Of a stretch of 64,000 bases of DNA, positions 17,789 through 26,963 are shown in pieces. Under the pieces are notes generated by a model. It searched no databases. It saw only the letters and a list, made by a program, of their open reading frames with translations, and was not told where the DNA came from. Both the position numbers and the translations under genes were made by a program. Every line of letters begins with the position of its first letter. Position 1 is the first letter of the stretch. This DNA comes from Clostridiales bacterium. Lineage in GTDB: Bacteria; Bacillota; Clostridia; Oscillospirales; Acutalibacteraceae. The DNA lies in NCBI GenBank assembly GCA_019415945.1, contig DXYF01000006.1:1-64000 (forward strand), given 5' to 3'.

Positions 17789-18458
17789 TTTTACTGCCTT
17801 TTGCTTCGGTCAATTCAGACGATTTGTCAGCTTTTTCTCTTTCATTGCCTGATTTTTCAGCCTGTAATCTTTCTATAATATCATTGATATTTTCGGCGTC
17901 TTTTTTTGATTTAGTGTTATTTGTGAGTATTCTTACTATAACGATAATCTCATCAATAAATATTAAAACAACAAGTCCGATAATTATTAAAAGTCCCCAA
18001 GGCGACAAAAATATATTGTAAACGGTATTGAGAAAAGGAATTTTGCAAACCATTATTCCCCTTACGCTGTCGGCTCTGATAGGCTCATCAGCCACATCGT
18101 TTGCCACACCCTTTGTCTGGAGCATCAGAATTCCGTTTTCGCTGTACGGGGCTTTTATCACCTCATGAGTAACTAAAATATTTCCAAGCTCTTCGCTTTC
18201 AAAGGTTACTACATCTCCGATCTTAATACCGTTCTTGTCATCTACCGTTTTGGAAAGTATTACATCTCCCACCAAAAGCTCAGGTTCCATACTTCCGCTT
18301 GACACTCTGAACATTGAATATCCGAAAACCGTCGGAGTAGCACCGTTTATCCTCGATGCAAAGAATACAACGAGCGAAAACACCAGCACCGCCACAACCA
18401 GCCAGCATATGATATTTTTTATTGTATTGACTGTGCGAAAAACTTTATTTTTTTTCAT
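17772..18458 (-). CDS. SipW-type signal peptidase I (SipW-1)
   Basis: A 228-residue ER/archaeal-type signal peptidase I, the class that processes TasA-like precursors. N-terminal membrane segment at about 15-35; catalytic Ser in FRVSSGSMEPELLVGD (near 54); GIKIGDVVTFES; and LVTHEVIK with the histidine that replaces the usual lysine, which marks the SipW subfamily. A second membrane segment (about 150-172) is followed by a charged cytoplasmic tail. The gene sits just downstream of the surface protein block but beyond a terminator, with its own promoter candidate. It probably cleaves the same SipW-type signal peptides as the second enzyme at 30963-31703. Confidence 0.9.
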   Translation of the reverse strand: MKKNKVFRTVNTIKNIICWLVVAVLVFSLVVFFASRINGATPTVFGYSMFRVSSGSMEPELLVGDVILSKTVDDKNGIKIGDVVTFESEELGNILVTHEVIKAPYSENGILMLQTKGVANDVADEPIRADSVRGIMVCKIPFLNTVYNIFLSPWGLLIIIGLVVLIFIDEIIVIVRILTNNTKSKKDAENINDIIERLQAEKSGNEREKADKSSELTEAKGSKNENEK

Positions 18459-18470
18459 TTTATTCTCCGT

Positions 18471-18499
18471 TTTTAATCAAATTAATTCAATCAAGTCAA
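18471..18499 (-). promoter_or_regulatory. Promoter candidate for SipW-1
   Basis: TTGACT (18499-18494) and TTAAAA (18476-18471) with 17-base spacing lie 13 bases before the start codon. The short distance makes it uncertain; expression by read-through is also possible. Confidence 0.35.
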
Positions 18500-18568
18500 C
18501 AATGCTGACATTCTGATTTGTCGATAATAACTTCTGACTGCGGGTAAGTTGCCGTGCGGCTGTTATAT

Positions 18569-18602
18569 AACAAAAAAGGGCTGTTCAAGCAACCCTTTTG
18601 TT
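18569..18602 (-). terminator. Terminator at the end of the surface protein block
   Basis: AACAAAA-GGG pairs with CCC-TTTTTTGTT around a GCTTGAAC-type loop, immediately after the Big_2 protein gene. It separates the long block from SipW-1 and the alkyltransferase-like gene. Confidence 0.75.
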
Positions 18603-18620
18603 ATGATGTTATGAAAATTT

Positions 18621-19832
18621 TTACAAAGTAAGATAAATATCTTCAATGTTATAAATCAGCGTACCCGACTCGGCATCATTTTTGATATACCAGTAAACTG
18701 ACTCCACGGTTTGTTCTCCGTCAGCATTAAGTCCCGCTACCTTTAAATTTGTGATGATTGGTACATCTTTTATGGATGTCGGTTCTTTATCGCTCACCGT
18801 TACAACGCACTCGGCAGATATTTTATCTCCGTAAACACCTGTTGATGTTACGGTTATAGTTGCTGTACCTGTCTTATTTCCTGTAACTGTTCCCGATGCA
18901 TCTACGCTCGCTATATCCGGTGCAGAAGACTTATATGTAATATTCGCCTTTCCGGTTGCGGCTAAATCAACTGTATCTCCTACCCTGACGGCTGCATTGG
19001 AATAAAATGTTTCTATTCCTGCGGCTGTTCCCGAGGTTTTCTCCTGCACAATGTATTTGTTATCGTATTCAAAATATACCATAGTATTATTTTGAGATAT
19101 CAATGGCTGAGGAGTACTGTAATAATTATTCTCTTTTTTAACAAACTGGAATCTAGTACATCTGTAATCGATCTCCATAGCATAAATGTTAAATGTTTGA
19201 CCTGAATTGTTCCAAAAGTCAGTTCCCAGCGACCAAGTACCCGTGCCTCCCGTATCAACAGCGCTGCTCCAATTACAGTCGGATACTACCCCGCCGTCAT
19301 TCCAAGCATGAATAAAATGTACAGTAGGAGACAACTTAGCTACCTCATCTTTATGCAAACCTAAATAAACATTTTGTCTGTTTATTTGTGAAACGGTCTT
19401 GTTTTGACCAAAACCGTACGAAAAATAATTTTTATATGTTTTCAGAGGTTCATTAACGCCGAGATAAAAACTTCCCTGTGCATCCTTTGACAGCGAAAGG
19501 CTTGACAAATAAAGCGAAACGCTTTGAGCCGCATTGCCGCTGTTTACAATGTCTGTTCTGTACCACTTGCGTTCACCCGGAGCAATTCCCACAGAGTTGG
19601 TGAAATCTGTAACGGGAGCTTCCTCGTTATAGCTTACTCCTCCGTCCAACGACTCATAAGTAACCATGCTAACTCCGCTGCCGACAGAAATCTCATAGTC
19701 TATATCCCAGCCGAGTGAATCACCCTTTTGGGTCTGAGGTCGGTTAAACCATGAAAAAGTCATAGAAGTAAAGCATAAAAAGCACAGCGCAAGCGCAAGT
19801 ACGGATACTAAAACAAGCTTTGATTTTTTCAC
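18621..19832 (-). CDS. SipW-dependent surface protein with Big_2 domain
   Basis: A protein of about 403 residues. The start is GTG 19832, placed after AGAGAGGTGAC. The N-terminus is a SipW-type signal (KKSKLVLVSVLALAL, then MTFSWFN, the Trp-Phe cleavage-site signature). Next comes a TasA/camelysin-like part with WYRTDIVNSGNAAQSVSLYL, the typical edge strand of the fold. An aromatic-rich stretch (HFIHAWNDGG, FWNNSGQTFNIY) resembles the carbohydrate-binding-like modules in the neighbouring giant protein. A bacterial Ig-like group 2 domain follows (about 255-345: VRVGDTVDLAATGKANITY, then TVTGNKTGTATITVTS). The C-terminus lacks a sortase motif. Last gene of the block; likely a matrix or fibre-associated adhesin. 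Confidence 0.8.
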   Translation of the reverse strand: MKKSKLVLVSVLALALCFLCFTSMTFSWFNRPQTQKGDSLGWDIDYEISVGSGVSMVTYESLDGGVSYNEEAPVTDFTNSVGIAPGERKWYRTDIVNSGNAAQSVSLYLSSLSLSKDAQGSFYLGVNEPLKTYKNYFSYGFGQNKTVSQINRQNVYLGLHKDEVAKLSPTVHFIHAWNDGGVVSDCNWSSAVDTGGTGTWSLGTDFWNNSGQTFNIYAMEIDYRCTRFQFVKKENNYYSTPQPLISQNNTMVYFEYDNKYIVQEKTSGTAAGIETFYSNAAVRVGDTVDLAATGKANITYKSSAPDIASVDASGTVTGNKTGTATITVTSTGVYGDKISAECVVTVSDKEPTSIKDVPIITNLKVAGLNADGEQTVESVYWYIKNDAESGTLIYNIEDIYLTL

Positions 19833-19855
19833 GGTTGTCACCTCTCTTTTTAATA

Positions 19856-22800
19856 TTATGACCAAGTCGCATATTTATCATAAATTGTGAGTGTAGTTTT
19901 ATTATTTCTTGTCAAATTATCCCATATATTCCACTCTTCATAACCATTAGATGAATTTCTTGTGAGCTTACATCTATTCATGTTTGGATCTACATCTGCA
20001 TGCCAGTGGTTATCATCATCATATAAAAATGTATAAACTTTTCCCGTTTCCTTATCTTCTATCTTCATCCACGGATTATCATTGTTTATCCACGATTCAC
20101 TGGTGTTATCTACAAGATAAATTCTGACAGTTGCTTTCTCCGTAAACTTAGCATAAAATATTAAGTTTTGATTCGGATTGATATTTAAAGCACCCGTGCT
20201 TACAGGCTCTCCCACACACTCGGCATTGTCATACCAGCCCTCAAACTTGTAGCTTCCGCTTGCGGTTGCGGTTGCAGAAAACGATGTACCCTTGTTGACT
20301 GCAAATGTGTTAGCAGTTGTATAAACTTTGCCGTCAACAGTAATCGAACCGCCTGTAAATCCGTTTGACTGAGCAACTCCCGAAGCATTGATTGAAACAG
20401 CATTCAGTGTAATGCTTACGGGAATATATTCCAACATATCATTTCCGGAGAAGAGGTAAGTTTTTCCGTACTCTCCCTCCAAACCGGGCTTGTTGCCATC
20501 GGGATACTGGACTCCCGAACCGTTATTTACAATAACACGGAATTTACCGTTGCATGTTGTTGCAAATGTGTACTTATAATAACCTGTTACTGCGTCCTTT
20601 TCAAGCAGCTTACCCGGCCATGCACCCGAATGGACAACAGTTTCGTCATCTGAGTCATATACATACGCATAGTAGTTAGTAAAACTTTGACGCTCCGCAA
20701 AGTAAATTGTCGTCATTATCTCATCCGGTGCCGTAAACCTTGCATAAACGGTCATATTATCCGTCACGGTTATTGTGAGGGATTCAGATTCAGGGTCATC
20801 GAGGCGATTTCCGCCTGCTTCGGCGTCGTACCAACCTTCAAAGGTTGCACCGACAACAGGTTTTGCAAGAAGCGTCACGGTACTGTTATGTGCCACATCG
20901 CTTATGTTAATTGTTGAACCCGACTGTACCTCAGTACCGTCTTTAATTTCAGCAATCTCACCTGCATTTGTGCCGCCCTCGGTAACGGCTGCGGCAGTCA
21001 CTGTATATCTCTTTAGTCTGAACTCAGCATAAAGAGTCTTGTTTTCTGTAATATTTTCAAGTGTGTAGTCCGTATTAGTGCTTATTGCAGGGTCAGAGCA
21101 ATCCGCATTTTCATGCCAGCCCTTAAACTCGTATCCGTCGTCTGCATTTACAAATGCCCTAAAGGTTACATTACCGTTATAATCAACGACAACACTTACA
21201 TACGCACTTGACTCAGCCTCGGTTCCAAAGGAAACAGAACCGCCGTCGCCGCCTTGGTTTCCTTCAGAAACTGCGTAAGCCTCTATTGTAAATGTCTTTT
21301 TAACAAATTCAGCATAGAGCGATATATCTTCTTTTACATCGGTAAGGGTTATTTCAGTCTCGCCGCCGTAAGATACACCTGACGGGTCAACCCATTTTAC
21401 AAAGCTGTAACTTACATCGGCAGGTGTTGCCTTAATGCTGACGCTGTCACCGTAATTCACATTAGCAACAGACACTGCACCTTCCGCACTTGAGCCTGCC
21501 TTAACAGAACCACCGCTGCCGCTTATCTCTCCGTCGGTTTTGGAGGTAAGCGAAACGGTAAATACCTGCTTGAACATTGCATAAACCTTTATATCTCCTG
21601 CAACACCCTCAGCAGTGTAAACAGCATCCTCACTGAGCAAAGTGCCTCCGCTTGCACCGTTGTACCAGCCGGCAAAGCTATAACCGGGGTTGGCGGCAGC
21701 AGTAAATTTTGCGGTTGTGCCGTGAGTAACCTTGGTTGTTGCGGTAGAATCAGCCGGGGTAGTCACACCGTCGGCAGTAATTTGTACGGTACCTCCCGAT
21801 GTGTTTTTCTCATCATTATTAGTTACTGCAACTGCTGTTGCATCATACTTTTTGAGAACAAACTTAGCATAAAGCGTTTTATACTCTGTATTCTTGTTTG
21901 CTGTATATGTAAGCTCCTTGGTAACAAGCTTTGTGCAAGCTTCGTCGCTGTACCAACCCGCAAATTCATAACCGTCAACATCATCAACAACGGCAATAAA
22001 AGTAGCCTCTCCCGTATATGCAACCTCTACTTTTGCATATGCACCCGATGAGGTTTGAGAGTCAAATTTTACGGTACCGCCCGTGTCATCTCCCTTAATC
22101 GCATTTGTTGAAGCATATGCCTCAAGTACAAACTTCTTAACATTGTAAACTGCAAAAAGGTTTATCGGATTCTGCAAATCAGTTATATTAACGGTAGTCT
22201 GCGTACTGTCATACACCAACTGATTGTTAATGTCGTACCAGCCCATAAACTCATAATCTTCTGTATTCGGCAGGGCAATAAGCTTAACCGAACCGCCCTT
22301 TAAAACAGGAAGACTGACCTTGTCTCCCGGTGTGCCGTCATCGTTTATCTGAACCTTACCGCCCGCATCGTCACCCTCAATACCGTCGGTCTTGGCTGTA
22401 AGGCGTACATTATACTGGAATTTTGCATAGTATGTATATGTTTTGTCCTTTTCAGCAGCAGTAAAATTAAATTCGCTTGTTTTTTGTGCAAGCTCTGTAC
22501 ATTCGGGATCTGAATACCAACCCTCAAATGCATAGCCGTCCGAAACAGGAGTTGCAGTAAACTTGACGGTTGTTCCCTTTGTTACCTTAACGGTTGTCGC
22601 ACCTACGGGACCGCCGCTGACTTCAACCCTACCCATGGAAGCATACTCTTGCAAAACAACAGCCTTGACAACGGCAGGGGGTTCCCAGTAACCCGTTGTT
22701 GCCGATGTTACGCGGTAAGTAGAAGCATTCTCCGTAATATCTCTGTTTACAGCCTCTATAGTGTAAGCTGTGGCACCGTTAGAGAACATCAAGGTTAAAT

Positions 22801-24181
22801 TTTTTGAATCAGAGTCATTCGGTACATATGCTCTCCAAAAATTATTGTTCCAGTTCATCGGCACTTCGGTACCGTTGCCTGTTCTGATTGTAAGTGCCTG
22901 TGGATTATCTCCCTCGGCAGGTGTTTTCAAAATATCCTCTGCACCGTCTCCGAGCACCTTGATTTCGGCAACATCTCCCCATGTGCCGTAGCCCTCATTA
23001 GAACCTGTTTTTGTATTTCCGTAGGCGGTGTATGTCGGAACAGTCGCAGTGCCTGCCTGGGACAGCTTAGTTTTCCAGAAATTCCAATAATTATTCGGCA
23101 ATGGACTTTCCACCACATCGTCCGTTCTGTAGAAATAAAAATCGCCGTTTGTATCGCCGAGACTGTCACTGGGCACGGTTATAGTCCACATCGGCGGATC
23201 AACTGAATCGGGGTCGTCATTTACAACCTTATTCATTTCAAAAATCTCACCGGACGCTGTATAAATCCAAAGCTTCGCATTGTCGTTTCCGACCCAATTC
23301 CATGTTGATTTTGTTGCGTCGGCACTGTTGTGTGCAGACGTTCTGTCAATAAAGTTAATTGTCGTATTCTTTACGCTGGTTACAATTTTAAAATCGTCTG
23401 CCGTAACCGATTTGCCGGCATACTCGGCAGTTTTTTCCGGATCCTGAAGCCAGAGAGTCAGTGTGACTATCTTTTCTTTGTCCTTGTCAACGGAAAACAA
23501 TATGTTTTCCTCACGGTCATTGTTATTGTCGTAATCTTCAAAAGAGTATATTTTTGTCGTTGCCACTTTTGTGCCGTCAACATTTCCGACAACATATTCG
23601 CTGTCAACAGCATTATAGGAATAAACCTTGGTTTCGCCCGATTCGCTGACAGAATCCGAAACGGAAATTGCCAATCGAACGCTGTTGTCATTAATAGGAG
23701 TATCGCCGATTTTAAATGTCGGAACTTTGTCAAAATAGAAGCTTGCTCCTGTTCCCTTTGCCTGCACTCTGAAAGAAAAACTTATGTAGTTTGTATTTTT
23801 GTCGTTAATCGAGCCTTTTCTGTACAAATTGCTTGACGCATTTGCGTTTGCAACCTGTGGAAAATAAAACTCCTTTCCGTCTGCACTTGATGCAGATGAA
23901 AGATGAATATTGCCCGATGCAAGAAAATACTCCGAGAGGTCAATAGGCTTTCCGGAATAGCCCTCACCTGTTCCAACCTCCGCGTTCGTGTAGGTGTAGG
24001 TAGCAATATTTCCCAAAGCATTGCTGATTTTGATAGACGAAATCGTTTCAACCCAGGCAAATGTTGAAACAAGCAATATCATAATTACTTCAACGAGTGC
24101 CACAGCTGACAGAAGAAAACCGTAGCGTGATTTTCTGTTCTTATTTAAAACTTCTTTAACCTGTACAAGCTTCTTTTTCAC
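19856..24181 (-). CDS. Giant SipW-dependent surface protein with eight InlB B-type repeats and starch-binding-like modules
   Basis: A 1441-residue protein with GTG start 24181 behind GGAGGTG. SipW-type signal: SRYGFLLSAVALVEVIM, then STFAWVET. TasA-like region (about 35-270) with ASSADGKEFYFP and VTLTLWLQDPEK. Aromatic module 1 (about 273-405) has NFIDRT and NNYWNFWK. Eight divergent InlB B-repeats of roughly 90 residues (about 505-1152 and 1260-1352) are each marked by a GYxFxGWYsxxxC-type core and an LYAxF-type end. Between repeats 7 and 8 lies a CBM26-like module (about 1155-1250) with TIYFAERQSF, YAYVYD, SGAWPGKL and RVIVNNGSG. A last aromatic module (1355-1441) has VRIYLVDNTSESW. No sortase motif. 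A long stalk-like adhesin that may bind starch-like glycans is inferred. Confidence 0.85.
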   Translation of the reverse strand: MKKKLVQVKEVLNKNRKSRYGFLLSAVALVEVIMILLVSTFAWVETISSIKISNALGNIATYTYTNAEVGTGEGYSGKPIDLSEYFLASGNIHLSSASSADGKEFYFPQVANANASSNLYRKGSINDKNTNYISFSFRVQAKGTGASFYFDKVPTFKIGDTPINDNSVRLAISVSDSVSESGETKVYSYNAVDSEYVVGNVDGTKVATTKIYSFEDYDNNNDREENILFSVDKDKEKIVTLTLWLQDPEKTAEYAGKSVTADDFKIVTSVKNTTINFIDRTSAHNSADATKSTWNWVGNDNAKLWIYTASGEIFEMNKVVNDDPDSVDPPMWTITVPSDSLGDTNGDFYFYRTDDVVESPLPNNYWNFWKTKLSQAGTATVPTYTAYGNTKTGSNEGYGTWGDVAEIKVLGDGAEDILKTPAEGDNPQALTIRTGNGTEVPMNWNNNFWRAYVPNDSDSKNLTLMFSNGATAYTIEAVNRDITENASTYRVTSATTGYWEPPAVVKAVVLQEYASMGRVEVSGGPVGATTVKVTKGTTVKFTATPVSDGYAFEGWYSDPECTELAQKTSEFNFTAAEKDKTYTYYAKFQYNVRLTAKTDGIEGDDAGGKVQINDDGTPGDKVSLPVLKGGSVKLIALPNTEDYEFMGWYDINNQLVYDSTQTTVNITDLQNPINLFAVYNVKKFVLEAYASTNAIKGDDTGGTVKFDSQTSSGAYAKVEVAYTGEATFIAVVDDVDGYEFAGWYSDEACTKLVTKELTYTANKNTEYKTLYAKFVLKKYDATAVAVTNNDEKNTSGGTVQITADGVTTPADSTATTKVTHGTTAKFTAAANPGYSFAGWYNGASGGTLLSEDAVYTAEGVAGDIKVYAMFKQVFTVSLTSKTDGEISGSGGSVKAGSSAEGAVSVANVNYGDSVSIKATPADVSYSFVKWVDPSGVSYGGETEITLTDVKEDISLYAEFVKKTFTIEAYAVSEGNQGGDGGSVSFGTEAESSAYVSVVVDYNGNVTFRAFVNADDGYEFKGWHENADCSDPAISTNTDYTLENITENKTLYAEFRLKRYTVTAAAVTEGGTNAGEIAEIKDGTEVQSGSTINISDVAHNSTVTLLAKPVVGATFEGWYDAEAGGNRLDDPESESLTITVTDNMTVYARFTAPDEIMTTIYFAERQSFTNYYAYVYDSDDETVVHSGAWPGKLLEKDAVTGYYKYTFATTCNGKFRVIVNNGSGVQYPDGNKPGLEGEYGKTYLFSGNDMLEYIPVSITLNAVSINASGVAQSNGFTGGSITVDGKVYTTANTFAVNKGTSFSATATASGSYKFEGWYDNAECVGEPVSTGALNINPNQNLIFYAKFTEKATVRIYLVDNTSESWINNDNPWMKIEDKETGKVYTFLYDDDNHWHADVDPNMNRCKLTRNSSNGYEEWNIWDNLTRNNKTTLTIYDKYATWS

Positions 24182-24197
24182 TGTGACACCTCCTTTT

Positions 24198-25955
24198 TTA
24201 ACCTGTTCTTATAACAGTATCATTGTTTGTCATTTGAAATGACATATTGCGATTGCTCGTAATCAAAACCGGTGATTCAAGCGGCAAAAACTTTGTATTG
24301 GACGCACTCTTAAGCGTAAAACTCTTGACCGTCGTGTTAAGTTTTGCCGTAACCGCTTTGTTTTCATAGTAGTCTGCACTCACCCTGTCCATTTTCACAA
24401 GGCTTCCGTCGCTGAACTCAATATACAACTCATATCCGTCGTTTTCAAGATTTCCCTGTACCCAAGGTTTAATCTGACCGAGCGAAACAGATATTGTTAC
24501 TGTGCCCTGCGGTGTTGTAGGTGCAGTAGTTGTTGTTTCGCCGCTCGGAGCAGTTGTCGCAGCGGTAGTTTCGGGGACGGTTGACGGTGTTCCCCAATAT
24601 CCGATACACGGAGAAAGTCGTTTTCTCTGCAAATTTTCATCATCCTCGGCTACCATACCGTAGCCGTTACCTCTTCTTGCGGTATAAACCCGTTCAATGG
24701 TTCCGTTTTCCGTACCGTCATTTGTACGATATTCCTGCAATTTATTTGAGCCTAACTCCTGGATTGCCCAGTTGCTCGCAGTAGGACTCAGCATTCCGTC
24801 AACGCCGTCAAAAGTGTGCCATGCGTTGTAAATTACCTCTTCATTAAGGCTGTATCTGTAGAATGATATTCCGGTAGTTATGTTATCGGGAATCGGAGCC
24901 ATCCATTCGTATGTATCTTCCTGCTTCATAACAACGGATTTCATTGCATTGTCAGCATTAACATCTCTGTATGTCATAACAACAAAACAGTCATTGTTAT
25001 TGTTTATCCAGTGCGTTTGACCGCCGTCGTTATCGGGCAATGTATCATCTACAAATGTAATGTAGTCCATATTGGTCCAGTTACTCTCAAGCTCAATATC
25101 TATGGATATTTTCTGTCCTGCGTACTGATCACACGCCTCGCTTGTACCCTCAAGCCATACAACCATCGCTACGGTGAGAGGCTGAGAACCGACCAATGTA
25201 AATATCGGCTTACCTGTTGCGTAGTAATAATCCGAAAAAGACGAAGCTTCGGACTTCATTGTTGACGCCTTGCCGTTTTCATCAATAGAAGCGACAGCGT
25301 TATAATCCGTCGCATAATTATTGATAAGAGCTGACGGATCAAGTACGATAGGTGTTTCTGAACTGTCGCCTATAAAAGAAATTCTCACGGGACACTCGGC
25401 GTGCTTTTCCTGTGCAATCGGAATCCCGTTACTGTCATAAGTTATTTTTGTTGAGCCGTCAAAAACTTCGGAAACCGTCTGATCACCCTGTTTGCGGTCA
25501 ACTGTAACAGAGTAGCTTTTGATATATACATATGTAACGCCCGAGTCGCCCTTTAGGTTAAACTCCTCATAGCAGTAGTTTTCGTTTTTATCTCCTGCGT
25601 TTCCCTCACGAAATACCATTTCAGAGGTGTTGTTTGTAAAGGTTCCCGTAGTAGGAAAATACATATTTCTTCCGTCAACGCTTGACGCTTCGGACAATAC
25701 AAGATTTTCAATAGAGATGTGGTTTTTTAAATCCTCACCGTCATTTACACGAAGACCCGAAACAGACTCCATTGTAAATGTATCCGAGGATATATCCGCT
25801 GTGTCGTTTACCGTAAACCACGCCAAAGTGGATGAAATCAAAAGCATAAAAACAAGAAAAATCGAGAGGTATGAAGCAGTCAGTTTTTTACGGCCGCAAA
25901 TTCTTTTTTGCGAGAAAGCATCCGAAAAAAAACTAAAAGGATTTTTCATTTTCAT
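24198..25955 (-). CDS. SipW-dependent TasA-like surface protein with Thr-rich linker
   Basis: A 585-residue protein. The long N-terminal signal has a basic start (SQKRICGRKKLTAS), a hydrophobic core (LSIFLVFMLLISST) and LAWFTVND, the SipW-type cleavage signature. The TasA-like domain includes ASSVDGRNMYFP, NYCYEEFNLKG and MVVWLEGTSEACDQYAGQ. A module with DYITFVDDTLP, THWINNNNDCF and ISFYRYSLNEE follows, resembling the carbohydrate-binding-like modules of the giant neighbour. Then comes a Thr-rich linker (about 465-490; PETTAATTAPSGETTTTAP) and a C-terminal domain of about 90 residues with WVQGNLENDGYELYIEF. ATG 25955 is preceded by AAAGGAGATGAG. It lies 16 bases before the giant gene. Confidence 0.8.
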   Translation of the reverse strand: MKMKNPFSFFSDAFSQKRICGRKKLTASYLSIFLVFMLLISSTLAWFTVNDTADISSDTFTMESVSGLRVNDGEDLKNHISIENLVLSEASSVDGRNMYFPTTGTFTNNTSEMVFREGNAGDKNENYCYEEFNLKGDSGVTYVYIKSYSVTVDRKQGDQTVSEVFDGSTKITYDSNGIPIAQEKHAECPVRISFIGDSSETPIVLDPSALINNYATDYNAVASIDENGKASTMKSEASSFSDYYYATGKPIFTLVGSQPLTVAMVVWLEGTSEACDQYAGQKISIDIELESNWTNMDYITFVDDTLPDNDGGQTHWINNNNDCFVVMTYRDVNADNAMKSVVMKQEDTYEWMAPIPDNITTGISFYRYSLNEEVIYNAWHTFDGVDGMLSPTASNWAIQELGSNKLQEYRTNDGTENGTIERVYTARRGNGYGMVAEDDENLQRKRLSPCIGYWGTPSTVPETTAATTAPSGETTTTAPTTPQGTVTISVSLGQIKPWVQGNLENDGYELYIEFSDGSLVKMDRVSADYYENKAVTAKLNTTVKSFTLKSASNTKFLPLESPVLITSNRNMSFQMTNNDTVIRTG

Positions 25956-25985
25956 ACTCTCATCTCCTTTCCTATTAATTATACT

Positions 25986-26939
25986 TTATTTTATAGTTAA
26001 ATCAAGAGTTATTTTAAACTGTCCCTTTACAAGAGCCAGTCTGTCCTCTGTGTCCTCACCCTCTATCCACATATTGCAGGTCACATGATTTGTGTAGTAT
26101 CCGTCGTCGCCACGCACACTCAGCCTTGCAATCTCTGTTTTTTGGGGAAGCACATACTCCGAACCGTTAAAGATTGAAGTCGTAACAAGACTGTCATCCA
26201 TTGTTTTAAGCGTCTTTACCGCACCGTTTACTTCATAATAATTGTGTCGATAGGTTATTCCGTCATACTGGTTTTCAGTTACATTTTCCGTAACCGATGG
26301 GGTTCCCTGTGAGCTGAAGTACAGATCCGGACGAGGTATCCAAAGCATTTCTCTTGTTGCGTCGTCACTGTTTACAACAGAAAATCTTGAGGCTCCCACA
26401 ATGCAATCCTTTGAAAAATTACCGTAATCACTTTTGTTTCCTGCATTCTCTCCTGTCAGCACAGACGACAAAGCTGTAAACTTTGAGTTTGTTGTAAGTG
26501 AAACAATCTGGCTTGATTCTGAACGAATATAAAGGTCAAAGCTTAAATAGCTCTCATTGGCAACCGCAGTATCCCAGTCTGCATCAAGGTCGGGGCTTGC
26601 CATACCGTTTGACTGAACAAGGGCAGGCTTGTAAAAATTAACTCCGTCAGATGTTACCTCCGACAACTCAAAATCCTCTAAAAATGCCTGATCCTTAATT
26701 AAAATTCCGCCCTCCCGAAAGTCCTCTTCCGTCGGAATCTCACCCGGAGCTACAACAGCAATTTCAACTCCGTCGGGAGCCTTGCACTCTAAATTGATTC
26801 CGCCTGCTTCAGCAGACTGTCGGTTTGTAAACCACGCCCACATCGACAAAAATGCGACAACGAGAAGCACAAGCAGAATTATTAAATTTTTGGTAATCAT
26901 TCTGCCCGTGTGTCTGTTGGGCGAAGTCGAATTTCTCAT
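25986..26939 (-). CDS. SipW-dependent TasA-like surface protein
   Basis: A 317-residue protein. A basic N-terminus (NRHTGRMITKN), a hydrophobic core (LIILLVLLVVAFL) and MWAWFTNRQS form the SipW-type signal. The rest looks like one TasA/camelysin-like domain: ELSEVTSDGVNFYKP, NESYLSFDLYIRSESSQIVSL and, near the C-terminus, CNMWIEGEDTEDRLALVKG, the Trp-x-Glu-Gly-x-Asp motif shared by the paralogues here, though without the cysteine that usually follows. The end FKITLDLTIK is a plausible final strand. It starts 24 bases after the coiled-coil gene. Probably a minor subunit or adaptor. Confidence 0.8.
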   Translation of the reverse strand: MRNSTSPNRHTGRMITKNLIILLVLLVVAFLSMWAWFTNRQSAEAGGINLECKAPDGVEIAVVAPGEIPTEEDFREGGILIKDQAFLEDFELSEVTSDGVNFYKPALVQSNGMASPDLDADWDTAVANESYLSFDLYIRSESSQIVSLTTNSKFTALSSVLTGENAGNKSDYGNFSKDCIVGASRFSVVNSDDATREMLWIPRPDLYFSSQGTPSVTENVTENQYDGITYRHNYYEVNGAVKTLKTMDDSLVTTSIFNGSEYVLPQKTEIARLSVRGDDGYYTNHVTCNMWIEGEDTEDRLALVKGQFKITLDLTIK

Positions 26940-26963
26940 CGGTTTGCCTTTCTGAAAATAAAA

